Positions 37,282-54,969 of a DNA stretch of 64,000 nt are shown here, in pieces. Under the pieces are notes generated by a model. That model ran no database searches. It worked only from the letters and a program-made list of their open reading frames with translations, and was not told where the DNA came from. The stretch's first letter is position 1. Every line of letters begins with the position of its first letter. The translations under genes were made by a program, and so were the position numbers. Location: contig WARS01000026.1 in the NCBI GenBank assembly GCA_008933995.1, positions 5,718,501-5,782,500 on the forward strand, given 5' to 3'. The DNA is from Datnioides undecimradiatus. Its lineage: Eukaryota > Chordata > Actinopteri > Lobotiformes > Datnioididae.

Positions 37282-38873
37282 TGAGAAAGGAAAACAGCAG
37301 CGGTGAATGTGAAGTCCATCAGCCAGCTGAACGATTCACTACTGATGCTTTCATCTGCTCGCCTCTGTAGTACCCCATTCGTGTTTGAATGAATCGTGTT
37401 TTTGATTTAGATTGTGTGCGTGTGTGTGCGTGTGTACTGTGTTGACTTGCGGCTGTTGTGAGGTACGCATGCGCAGTGACCGGATGAGCGGGGCCTTTGT
37501 CTAGGAATGCTGGCTTCATGCGCCTGCGTGTTTCTCCACCGGACAGCGGAGGCACATAAAGCCTGGTAAATTGCACCAGGGCAATAAAATGGCAATAAAA
37601 TGACAACAACAGTGCATTAATCCATCACCAGGGAGCGCTGAAGGTACTGTAAAGAGCTCTGGCTGGAGTCGGGAATGATTTCTAAGGTTTATCAGCTCAG
37701 CGGCTGCAGCGCCCAATCACAATGCCAGGGGGCAGTGAGGAGCCGGGGAGGGCTAAGATTCTCCCTCCCAGTCGACCAGGCTCATATTAATATCAGGCAG
37801 GTAGGAAACAGTAATAAAAAGATGAAGCAACTTTATATTGAATGGTCCAGCTTCTTTTAATTAGAAGACAGAATTAATAATAAGAAGGAATGGAGCTTTG
37901 AACTAGCAGGGGGCTGATGGAAATCCCCAGCTCTCTCTCTCTACTCTTTTTAGCTTAGCCTTATTTGGAGCAGTATTTTCCATGACATGTTCTCACAAGG
38001 AGGCAGAGCTTTGCTGTTGCAGCGGTACAGCCCCTCCAGCCTGTGAGCCTCCCCTCCTGCTCCCCGTGGCTCTTGGAGAAAGAGAGCTTTATTCAGGAGC
38101 ACCTGGATTTATGTGGGGGAACCAGAAGCAGCAGGTGATGGAAACTGCTGGCCCAGTAGGTTGGCTGTGGCCAGGGGGTTCTGGCAAGGTAGTAAGTGGA
38201 CCCAGTGGGTCACACTGTCATTTCCTGTTTCTCTACCCTTTTACTCTCTTTTTTACCGTCTTTCTATCCCAGCCTGCCTTCATCTACTGCCCCGGCCTTC
38301 CTGCCAGAATCACTTCCTCCAATAGGAAACAGATGAGTTGCTCCGAGTCTGAGGTGGCCGTGCTTTGCCCTTCCCATCATCAAGGCAACACATCTGACAT
38401 ACATTTTCACGTACTTGGGGCTAAAATATGCCTTTTAAAGATGTCATTTTGAAGTAATGCAGCTTTGCTAACAAAAAAATTATCAAAGGTCATTTTTCCT
38501 GGCTTGTTAAGAACAACATGAAACTCTCCTTTTTTTAAACCAGATTGCTGATGTTGCCTAAGGGTGAAACCTTTCTCTTCAGGTTTCAACTTGGATACTC
38601 AAGCACTGGCTGCTTGGCTTACAACAATTAGTGTTTGATTTTGTGCCCTCATTTCAGTGCATTTCACTGCTGCCATGACAACAAATTTGAGAACACACAC
38701 AGGATAACCTTTTGGAGAGAGTCTGCGGTGTAAACATTTAGACCTCCTCTCTCCAGATGAAACCACCAGCCGGTTTGCCGTCAGCTATTCACACAGAAAC
38801 AGCCTTCTAAACTGAACCAGGTGTGTACATGCCACAGTGGAGAGGTCAAAAGTGGAAACACATGATCCACCCT

Positions 38874-38907
38874 TTCTTCTTCTTCTTCTTCCTGCTCTTC
38901 TTCCTCC
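38874..38907. repeat. (TTC)n microsatellite
   Basis: An imperfect TTC repeat of about 34 bases. Confidence 0.8.
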
Positions 38908-41900
38908 AATAACCACTGCCTGGTATTAAAAAAACAACAACCCAAAAAACACTGTTTGCTAAAACAGACCATTAAACAATGCTTATGCAATGCATATTTA
39001 AGTTCATGGTGAACAGATTTCAGTCCTGGACTGGGGGGAAGAGAGAGTGACAGAGAATTGGACAAATAGACGGTCAGGTAAAGTGGAGGACAGACAGCAG
39101 CGAGCAGGGGTGTAGAAGTAGGAGGTGTCTATGTTGTGGAAAGACATCTGTTTGGTCTGCTCTGCTTCCCAGATTCTCTCACGTTTACTGGACCTCTGCC
39201 ACGCTGCTTTGACTGGGTTTATTTCTGGCCAACAGTTGAGATGAAGGACTCAGTGTTTAGACGTGAGCTGTTTGGATAAATTGGCTCGTATGTGTTACAG
39301 ATCCTGTAAGTAAAGCCCTGTATCACTCCCGCGCCCTCAGAAGTATGACACCTAAGACATACTATATTTCACCGCAATTCTACCATGAATCAGCCCACAG
39401 ACCATCCTCCTCTATTTCACTAAGTTTTATTACAAATGTGTTTACTGCTAATCAGTGTAATGGACTCGACTGTGAGCACTTGAATGTGTGTTTAACGTAT
39501 ATATATCCTGCGGGCCCCGGGAGTTGACAGGGCCCTTACAAGGATGGCGGTTGTAATATTGAATTATAAAACCTATTCAAGAACCTGTCAAGAGCCCCTT
39601 TATCCTGTGTGGAGTAACATCTATGCCTTCTTTTATGTGTTAGATTTGTTATGCAACGAGGCTTTATAAAGTATTTATCAAGGCTTTATAAGCCACTAAA
39701 ATTATAATCAGTACCGGAGCCACCTCCAGTAGTACGCCAGCCCATGTTGTTGAAAGCTCTCTATTCTGAGGCCTGGGCAAGCCTCGCAGCATTTTAAGTT
39801 CTGCCAGAACAATTCCTTGTGGATCAGTTAATATGAACTTCAACATCTCCTGTTGAAATAAATACCACCCCAGAAAATCCTAGGGATTTCATGGCCTCTC
39901 TGAACTCTAATCCTTGATGGAAATAGAAAGAACTGAAACTTTATGTTCATTTGACATCCCACGATTAAAATGTAAGATGTGTAGAGTTCTGCAGACAGAT
40001 GTGATTTTTTTTCTGCCAAAATGAGCTGAACTCTTCTCACTCAAATATAAGCCTTGCATATTAGACCTCAAGCGTATAATACTTCACTTTCATATACAGT
40101 GTAACATTAGATAGTTTATGGCGCTGTATTATGTCGAGGTTGGCTATGGCTGGGAGCGGAGGCAGGAGAATGTTGTGGTCAGCGGCGGGTCAAAGACTGT
40201 CAGGGCTCAGGGCTGGCAGAAAGCCAGCCTCTGTACGTGTCTGCTCTGAATGTTAATGGATTAACGCTCGCCACACATACAGCTAGACTGAGAAACTCAA
40301 GATGACTTTTAACGTGAAAGGCCGCCAATAAGTCGCCATCATAAATTCAGGGACACATGCTGTCTGTAGCAGCTCAGCAGTCAGGCGTGTTTCCTCAGGG
40401 AGGCCAGGGCTGCGGGACCGTGTGATGGAGAATGGGGGAGCAGGTGGGATCTGTGTTGGCTGACCTTGCCTCTCAAGCCCCACAAGATATGATCAGAGTA
40501 TGCTTGCAGCTGTGGCCTCGCCTAAATAACACCCAAGGTATCATGTAAAGCAGGTACACGGCTGCAGTTTTCCCCCTACTGACTGCTGTGCTAGTTATAC
40601 TGCCACTGCAGCCTCACTCCCTTGTCGTCTGTGTACAGTGTTTTAAACTCAGACCCTGCTGATTTAGCATTTTCAACCACCCATTCTGTTGCATAATTTT
40701 TCTCTTAATTGCACTGAGCGAGGAACTTAGGCTTGTCTAATGTGAGCTTTCCACATGGCAAAGAGAGCTGCAGTTGCGGTGCTCAGACACTGTTCAGCAA
40801 CAGCCCCAATCACTGCGTGTAATTTAGCAGCAGGAGACAATGAGCTAATCTTGCAGTAGAGCATATACTCCCAATTTAAAATCAATCAAGATGCATTTGG
40901 TTTTTAGGACCTCCACTTGAGCCGTGCTGTAAATAAGAGCTAGATTTGAAGCATGCAATTGTTGTCTGCTTCTGTGTGTGTGTGGCAGGGGGGTCATTTT
41001 AAATCCACTGATGGATTCACAGCACATTTCACTGCAAAGTTTCACGCACATTTTGACACTAATATACCCCATTTTTCCTAATCATTTTGCTGCTGCACTG
41101 CAAGTAATTAGGTATAATTATGTCAGTGGATGATTTCTAGCCATTTATTGAAGAACTGACTTACAAGCAATCATTAGCAGCAGCATGGTTTTAAATACTG
41201 GAAAGAAAAACAAGTGGCACATGCGGGGACAGGAAAGTTATGGTGCTGGAATTTGTAATCCAGTTATCTTATTCTCGTGAATAAAACACTCTGTGCTGTG
41301 GTCTGCTATGATTTTCCGTCTCCAGTCACCAAGGACTTACTTAATGCCTTCAATCTTTTCTTCTCTCTCTCCTCTCTGCAAATTAATTTATGGTCTAATT
41401 ACAGGACAAGCCTCCAGATATGAAGGAACACAAATCACTGGTCCTTACCAGATGGCAGAAAAACGGCACAGGATAATTGAAAATCTAGAAGTGGATCAAT
41501 ATTTAGAAGCCCAAGGTTACATGAAGTATGACAATACTATTAACATGGAAATATGATGCATTACATCCAAAGGCAAATTGGCTGCTGTTATTTGATGGTG
41601 AATGAGAACTGACTGAAATGCTTCTCAGTAACAAAGAGACTGTACTAACTTTAAACTATAATGTGTTAACAACTCCCACACACTCCCGGACTATCAAAAA
41701 AGTACAGTTCCATGTGCAGACCTGCATCCATATGTGCACACTAGCATGCATGCATGCTAATGGCCAGCGGTGTGTGGATCAGGTCTGGCGGTCTCCTTTC
41801 TGACAGAATGTACCATGAAGGCTCAGAGCTCCACCATATCACAGACTACCTCTGGCCCACCCCACCCTTCTCTAGCATTTACCTCTGGCCTGTTAAAAAT

Positions 41901-43320
41901 GATATCAGCTCATGGAGGGCAAGCATTAGCATTTGCATTTTATTGGAAGCACAGAGATTTAGAGCAGAGGATATATCAGCTCTGAGCAGACAGAATTAGT
42001 TAACAATGCATTACCTGCCTTTTATGGCAGCTATAACTCTTTCCCCTGGTGGGGAGAGGAGATGAAGGAAGGAGTGGGGGGTGAAGGGGAAACAGAGCCA
42101 GCAGAGGGTTGGCGGTGAGAGCTGTGGCGCAGTAGAGGGGGCATTTAGAACGAAGAAGCTTTGTCTGTGGTGCTTTACTGCACATTAAGTGTGATAGCCA
42201 TCCAAATTAGAGCATCACATCGCAATCACCTTCACACAGATCAGTGCACTGTGCAGAGGGATGATGTGCCAGTCATCACTGCAGACCTTTTAATCTGGTT
42301 GCAACAAGGAAATAGAGACACAGCTGTTGGGCAGTTGTGCCTACATGACCACAGCACCAGAAAGGCCACATCAAATTACATCTGCCTCTGCAATACTCAT
42401 GACTTACAACACGTGTTTCTCTGAAACACTAGCTGAACAAGTTAACAGTGCATTGTGCTGCATGTTTGTGTTTTCAATAGCGCACATTTATTTGTTTGCT
42501 GTTTTAGTGCTATCCTTGAACAAGCTGTGTAAGGCTGATGAGGCCCACTGCAGCAGTCCCTTCCCTCGCCACGGCTCCCCTGGCACTCATTTGGTGTAAT
42601 GTGCTGCAGGACGACCCACCTCTGCTGTGGGCAGTACCCTGTGGAACTCATTTGCACTAGAAGTTACTGGTTCTAGAGGGACTATGTTTGAAGTGCAGGG
42701 AGGCTGCTGTGAATAAGTAAATAAATAAATTTACACCAAAACTGCAACTATATTTTAACGCATGATCCCCCTTTACACAAAGGACATATTTTGCAAGACA
42801 ATGAAAAAGTGTTATTGTTTCCGATTAAAAAATGCTGCAAGTTACATCAAAAATGTTACATTTATAGGGAAATATCGAAAATATCAAATAATTCTCAAGT
42901 GCAAAGTTGACACCTCTTAGCTTAACAGGACAAAGACAGCTCCTGATTGACTCTGCACACACTCATTTCCAACTCAAGGATAAAATCAGATTTTCATCAT
43001 TTGGAATTATTGGCTTTGATGAAGCTTCACCCTGCATGCCCATGACCACGCACCAGAACTGCCTCTACATCTGTATTTGCCACACACATCACAGGCAGAG
43101 CTCCCATGAGTGCCACTGTGGCTTTCCCAACCAAACCTGCTGGCCTGGGTTTGTCAGCAGACAGCTCCAGGCTCCATAAAACAGCCTGCTGCTCGCTCCC
43201 TTTGCCCAGCTTAATGGTCCCAGGGGCTGGAAATTTACTAGTGACCTTTGCATTCCATTTGGAGTGTAAAAGCCTTTTTGCAAGGAAAATTCCATCACTT
43301 TAGACGTAGCTGAGCAGCAT

Positions 43321-43348
43321 TGTGTGTGTGTGTGTGTGTGTGTGTGTG
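43321..43348. repeat. (TG)n microsatellite
   Basis: A perfect TG repeat of about 28 bases with degenerate TGAG units after it. Confidence 0.95.
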
Positions 43349-44316
43349 AGTGTGAGTGTGTCAGAGAAAGAGAGAGTCACTATAAAAGGCAGCAAGAAAG
43401 AAAAAGAGGGTGGTGAAAGAAGAACAAGGATTAGACTCAGCTGTCACTGCAGTTTGTCACTGATGTTGCACTGCACTTAATTGACATCTTTTTCTTTTGA
43501 TAAACAACCAGTTTTTACGTTTTTGTGATGGTGGCCAGATTGTGACAAAATGAGGGCTCGTCCTTTCATCTTGAAGTCTAACTGAAAACTGGCTACTGCT
43601 CTAGGTGCTCCCTCTCTGTCAAATTCCTTGAGAAGGGAACTTTCCTCGCACATTAAAGCATTACATATTCTGTGTATCCGGTTTGTCATTCAAGCTCTGT
43701 GGTCCCTACACTGACTGATTTTTTTTTATAGCTGCATCATTATATCAAATGGAAGTGAGGTGGCCCAGGGCTGTAAGGAGCCAGCCATGCATGAGCATAA
43801 TGTCCTCAGTTTGCATCTGGCCAGGGACCTTTGTTGTATAATTCCTGCCTCTTTCTCCTTCTCTTCCCTTATTTTTATGGATTAATATCTTTTTCTAACA
43901 TCAAAAACATCAAATAGAAGTAATTAATCTTCATGTTTTGTGCTTTATTTTATATATTTTAAATACATTTCAGCCCTACATTTTACATCAGATGTCTTTT
44001 GAAACTCCAATAGAAATTTTGGTAAATATGTGTGAATTTGAATACTGAATGCTGCATAAGATTGTGGTCCTACAGGTGGGTTCAGAAGATTTTAAGGGGA
44101 ACCAAAGTGACTCAGAAGCCAAATGACATCTCAGAGACATGATCTTAGTCAGAAAACACAACATTAATTCAGCTGCAAAAGAGACTTAATAATCCATAAA
44201 GGCTTTTCAGAAAAGACTAATGTATGAGCTATTGTAGTTACCAACTTTCAGAGTTTGAACTGTGAATGACTTGCAAAAAAATGGAGTTATGACTTTGGCA
44301 TTGATGTTGATCAGCG

Positions 44317-44330
44317 GCGCCATCTGCTGG
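44317..44330 (-). promoter_or_regulatory. CTCF-like motif, strong match
   Basis: The minus strand reads CCAGCAGATGGCGC, fitting CCASYAGRKGGCRS at every position. It lies about 1.2 kb from the cbx5 3' end, where a boundary between the Hox domain and the housekeeping genes would be expected. Confidence 0.5.
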
Positions 44331-45327
44331 GTAAAAGAAGTCAATGCTTTTTAAACATGACATAAGTTTGACTTATTGTCATGGAAACAACATTAAACAA
44401 ATTTGCTCTCTTCAGACTTGTGATTTAAGATTTAATCAATCCTCAAGGGCGGATTAGCGTGATATCCTCCCCTGTTACAGTTTACTGTAGTTTATTTATT
44501 AATCATTTCATCCAAAAGAATCCCACCAACAGTCAGTAAGACTTTTTTCTGGCCCCTTGTCTTTTACTGAAAGCTGACATGTTGTTTTAACTATTAACAC
44601 TTCTGCCTCTGCTGAAATTAAATTCCAATCCTAAACCAACTGCAACTTTAACATTGAAAATGTTTATTAAAGGGTGCTACTGTACACATATTTGTAACAT
44701 TTAGTTGACACAAGAAATACTCTACTTTTTTAAAATCCTGCACCAGCAAAAAGTGAGGCCATAACTCAAGGGTCTGAAAGGACAAAATATTTTAATGAAA
44801 TTAAAGAACACCAAAAACATATTGTAAGTGATATTGAATGATGTGATAAATGAACTGTGTATGAAAGGCAAGAAGGCAAAAGCCTTCAATCCCAATGCCA
44901 ATTAAAACCAAAAACTAAAGGAAAATACGGCAGATCTCAGTCTGTACACACTAAACATTTGGTCCTAAGAGTCCATGTTGGAGCACAGCAGATAAAACTA
45001 CAAAACAGGTATCCAGCTTCCAGATCAACCTCTGTTTGCCAGGTTGTAACATAATCTGAAGAAATTTCTTAATACTTTATCCAAGAACAATCAAATTTGT
45101 CATTACAACAAAACTCAGGTTATAATTAATCCAATCAGAAACTGGTACTAATGTTCCAAATCCTCAATACAATAATACACAAATACTCTATTTGGTAAGT
45201 GGACTTCACCACATTTCATTGTTAAAAAAAAAAAAAAAGAAAAATTTTTAGTATCACCATAACACCATTAAAACTGCAGGGCTGTGATCAGTTTGGTCAC
45301 ACATTCGACAAGATTCTCATGTTTTAG

Positions 45328-45341
45328 CCACAAGGTGGCAG
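45328..45341 (+). promoter_or_regulatory. CTCF-like motif, strong match
   Basis: The plus strand reads CCACAAGGTGGCAG, a close match to the CTCF core, just beyond the cbx5 poly(A) site and oriented opposite to the motif at 44.32 kb. Confidence 0.5.
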
Positions 45342-45482
45342 ACCGCAATGACTGGTGATGAACGCTGGTTTCATTACATGTGGATACATTAAAGATTGTC
45401 TAACCTGTTAACATGAGGTTGGTCCAATGATAACACTGCTGCTACAGAACAAAAAAAAAAAAAAAAACAGAGCATAAATTCT

Positions 45483-45488
45483 TTTATT
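45483..45488 (-). terminator. cbx5: cbx5 poly(A) signal
   Basis: AATAAA on the minus strand, about 790 bases past the cbx5 stop codon. This implies a 3' UTR of roughly 0.8 kb; the cleavage site is inferred to be near 45.46-45.47 kb. Confidence 0.5.
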
Positions 45489-46278
45489 GTCCTTAAACTT
45501 GTGATAGCGTAGAGAAATTAACACCACAAAGTTCATGTTACAACTTGGATAGAACATACAAATGAAAAAAAATATATCACTTCATTAAAAACACGTAATT
45601 GGCCGGTGTCATCTGCATTTGCAAATTGAGCAGTTATATCCCAGTAGACGAACTAAAAACTGAAAAATCTACAAGAGATAAAAAGTTTTAAAAAAGGAAG
45701 TGATTATGCAGTCAGGAAAGTGCTGCAGTGGAGGCTTCCTGAATATTGAGTCTACGGTTTTATCCTCAGTGATGCTAGTGGGTTCTTAAAGCAAAGAGGT
45801 GCACTGCTTATAAAGACTTTTGGATGGGGGATGTGCACCTGCCGTAGGACAGGCTTGTAGTTAACACTACTTGTACCTCCTCTGGCTCTCAAGATCATTT
45901 TCTGAGTTTTAACAGATGGCCATGGATGCAAAATACCTTACAGACACAATCGCATCCTGTAAGCACTAAAAAACATGATGTGTTAAGACATTAAAAACAA
46001 AGTAAAGAATACGAAGACAGAACAGCAGAAACCCTAACCCCAGTAGCATATCAGCCATGTCCGCTACAGTCTCTCCTCCTGTCTGATGGATCCTTCTCAG
46101 CAGCCTGGGCCCTTGTGCTCCAATGGGGCATGGATGGAGATAACACAACTGTCCGCTGTCTATGTGTCATTGTAGGACATGGTAAAGAGGGAGGATGGGA
46201 GGTTTGGGCGTGAAAAATATCTGACTCAAGGTAGTCCCTGCAGTGGAGGAGGTCCCATTTCCTCCTGAGGTGATGCAC

Positions 46279-50345
<4,067 letters not shown>

Positions 50346-51047
50346 GGTGCTGTGCGCTTGTCTGTGCGTAAAAAAGCGCGCGTTAAAGGCGCACAATGAA
50401 TGTACCCGCCCCTCGGTCAGCTGATGACCTACATATATATATATAGCCAGCAAATTTCCTCCTGCTAAATATGACTTAATTTTTCAAGAATACGGGCGTG
50501 TGAATTGTAATACATTTGTGTTGAGTGGCTTAGTAAATAATAAACATTAGTTATACACGTGTGAATGTCAGTGAAAGGTACAGTGTCTTTGCTGAACTGA
50601 AAAAGCACAGCTCCACCCACAGATCGAAAAATCATTATCAAATAGTGCTGTTGATCAATCATTATGTTATGGACTTTTGGGCTATGTCTTCCATCAGTTC
50701 CTCCACAATATTCGTCCTGTTTAGTCCCTTATGTGTTGAATGCATTGACCAATACAAAACGCTTAAATATCTTATTTCACGTAGTCTAATTTTTAATTAT
50801 TATGATGTGAAATGCACACCTACCCATAAGGTTATTGGCTGTTAGTAGTGATTGATTGAATTTAATCCAATCAAAACTCACTACATGCTGACGACAGACT
50901 GCAGCGGGAAGTATTGGCCAATCGCCGTGCCCAAGAGGTGTATCCCTTGCTATTTATTCTACACTTGAATAGCGGTCTGGGCTCGTCTGACGCAGATCAC
51001 CTCTGTCCAGTCAGTTTACAAGGAGTCTTCAAGGATTTCGCAACAAA
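50346..51047. promoter_or_regulatory. Divergent promoter region between cbx5 and hnrnpa1
   Basis: About 0.6-0.7 kb separates the two outward-facing 5' ends. On the hnrnpa1 side are a palindromic double CCAAT site, ATTGGCCAAT (50913-50922), and a TATA-like TATTTAT (50951-50957). Transcription is inferred to start near 50.98 kb. On the cbx5 side a GCGCGCGTTAAA stretch (about 50375-50387) is CpG-rich. The human CBX5/HNRNPA1 and CBX3/HNRNPA2B1 pairs share the same head-to-head layout. Confidence 0.55.
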
Positions 51048-53373
<2,326 letters not shown>

Positions 53374-53860
53374 AATGTGACGTGGTAAGTACTTGAAGGC
53401 ATGCGAGAACTATATTTGTACCATAAAACCAGAGTTTGTAGTTGCAGGGACTCGTTAAGTGTAGATAACGATTTAACAGACAAAAAAAATCACTCTGGAT
53501 CTCAGGTCATACAAAGTCAGTGCACAGTTAACAATGTTGTTCCGTATTGTTCAACAGGACTGAGTACTTAGGAGAGGAGAGCAAGGAGAGGAGAGCAAGC
53601 GAAATGACAGGGCAGCTGCAGGTTTACCTCCTAAATCTGCTCAGCCAAACAGTTGTGGCAGGATACAGCTGCTGCAAGAAGAGATGTGCAGTAGATAAAT
53701 CATGGAGGGTCTTCATTTAAACGTTTTGTTTTTTCATCGATGTTTCTGGAAACTAAGCATTCCAATGAGGTTTTATGTAGATGTTTCTTTAAGTCTGGTT
53801 TTTATTTGTAACTGCATCCAATCAAGCTGAAATAAACCATCTTTCAGTTTTTTTAAAAGT
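53374..53860 (+). other. hnrnpa1: hnrnpa1 3' UTR with intron
   Basis: A GTAAGT donor begins at 53385, 11 bases after the stop codon, and a CAACAG acceptor ends at 53557, so the 3' UTR contains an intron. The poly(A) signal AATAAA is at 53831-53836. Human HNRNPA1 also has an intron in its 3' UTR. With the junction so close to the stop, the spliced mRNA should escape decay. Confidence 0.6.
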
Positions 53861-53869
53861 CTTGTTAGC

Positions 53870-54650
53870 TTCTTCAGTGGTTTGGGAAAGGGAGGGTTCA
53901 CTAATAGATGCTAAAAACAATGTGGGGATCAAGGCCATATTGTCCAACTTATGTGAGGCGTCTGTAAAAATCCTATTTCCCAAGATGTGAGAAGCACTGC
54001 ACTAGCCACCATACTCCATGAGTCAATGCATTTACTATACTGTTTGAGGAGTGGAGTACAAATGCATTCATCACAAAGGGTCCATCACTTGGTACAGACT
54101 CTACCCTGAGTTCTGCAAAGATCATCTGGAGGATGCTAGCTTACATGCAAAGTCTTTGAGGCTAGCCATGGAAGCCAGCTGAGGGAGAGAAGTAGCAAAA
54201 CCATCGCCAGGATCATTGAAGCAGGGGAGAGTGAGAACAGAGGCCTGAGGCTAGCAGGCAGCAGCTACCAAAAGGCTTAAATGCTGTCTGTAGGTAAGAC
54301 CAGACTTCTCAACTACTGATAGTATGTCTTGCTTTTGTCATGTAGCTGGTAGTGAGTTGTGTAGCCCAGTAATGATGTAACATTTGCAAACAAGTTTTAT
54401 TATCTTACACCCAATGTTGACTGGTTATAAATAGGCCTCCTAATTGTGCATAGAGGCCCTACAACTTTGCATGCTGTGAACAGAAATGACATTTTATTTT
54501 TAAAGGTTACACTTTACTTATTTGTATTTTCTGCTTTCTAGGAATCTCCACACATGGTCTCCAAAACCTGACCTCATTTCCATGACAATGGCTACAATCA
54601 GGTAGAAATCATCAAAACCGTGCACATCCATTTTTCTTTTTTCTTTTTTT
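53870..54650. other. Convergent intergenic between hnrnpa1 and nfe2
   Basis: The two genes end tail to tail with about 0.8 kb between them. No gene was recognised in it. Confidence 0.5.
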
Positions 54651-54662
54651 TTTTGGGAAGGT

Positions 54663-54668
54663 TTTATT
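54663..54668 (-). terminator. nfe2: Possible nfe2 poly(A) signal
   Basis: AATAAA on the minus strand about 300 bases past the stop codon. Another AATAAA at 54724-54729 is closer to the stop. Either could serve. Confidence 0.35.
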
Positions 54669-54969
54669 TAACTTGACTTTGAATTCACAGGTTTGCTGAA
54701 TAATCATGCTGGTGCAGAAGACTTTATTTTTTATAAAAAAAATTTTAACTTGTCATTTTTTAATAAAGTATTTTTTATGAAACACTGCTGTGGTTTCAGT
54801 CAATTGTGTCCATTACTACATGTATGGCTAGTTTTACATAAGGTCATTAGCAAGTGGACTAATGTAGAACTGCCAGACGGGTAATATACTTCCAGTTGGC
54901 ACAGTCAGGCACTATACCTTTTTAGTAGGAGTATTAAACAGTTTACAGCTGCCCCCACCTTCTACTTCT

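Larger units (their letters stand above)
34195..43315. other. Intergenic, no gene seen
   Basis: No coding exon or RNA gene was recognised over 9 kb. Contents seen are TG-rich sequence near 34.2 kb, a short GCCTA tandem near 35.98 kb, CTCF-like motifs near 36.48 and 37.27 kb, and an RFX X-box-like GCTGCCATGACAAC at 38669-38682. There is also a TTC repeat near 38.88 kb. Confidence 0.45.
43350..45460. other. Intergenic between the Hox desert and the cbx5 3' end
   Basis: No coding exon was seen. Two CTCF-like motifs lie here, about 1 kb apart and in opposite orientation. A-runs lie near 45.22 kb and 45.45 kb. Confidence 0.45.
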
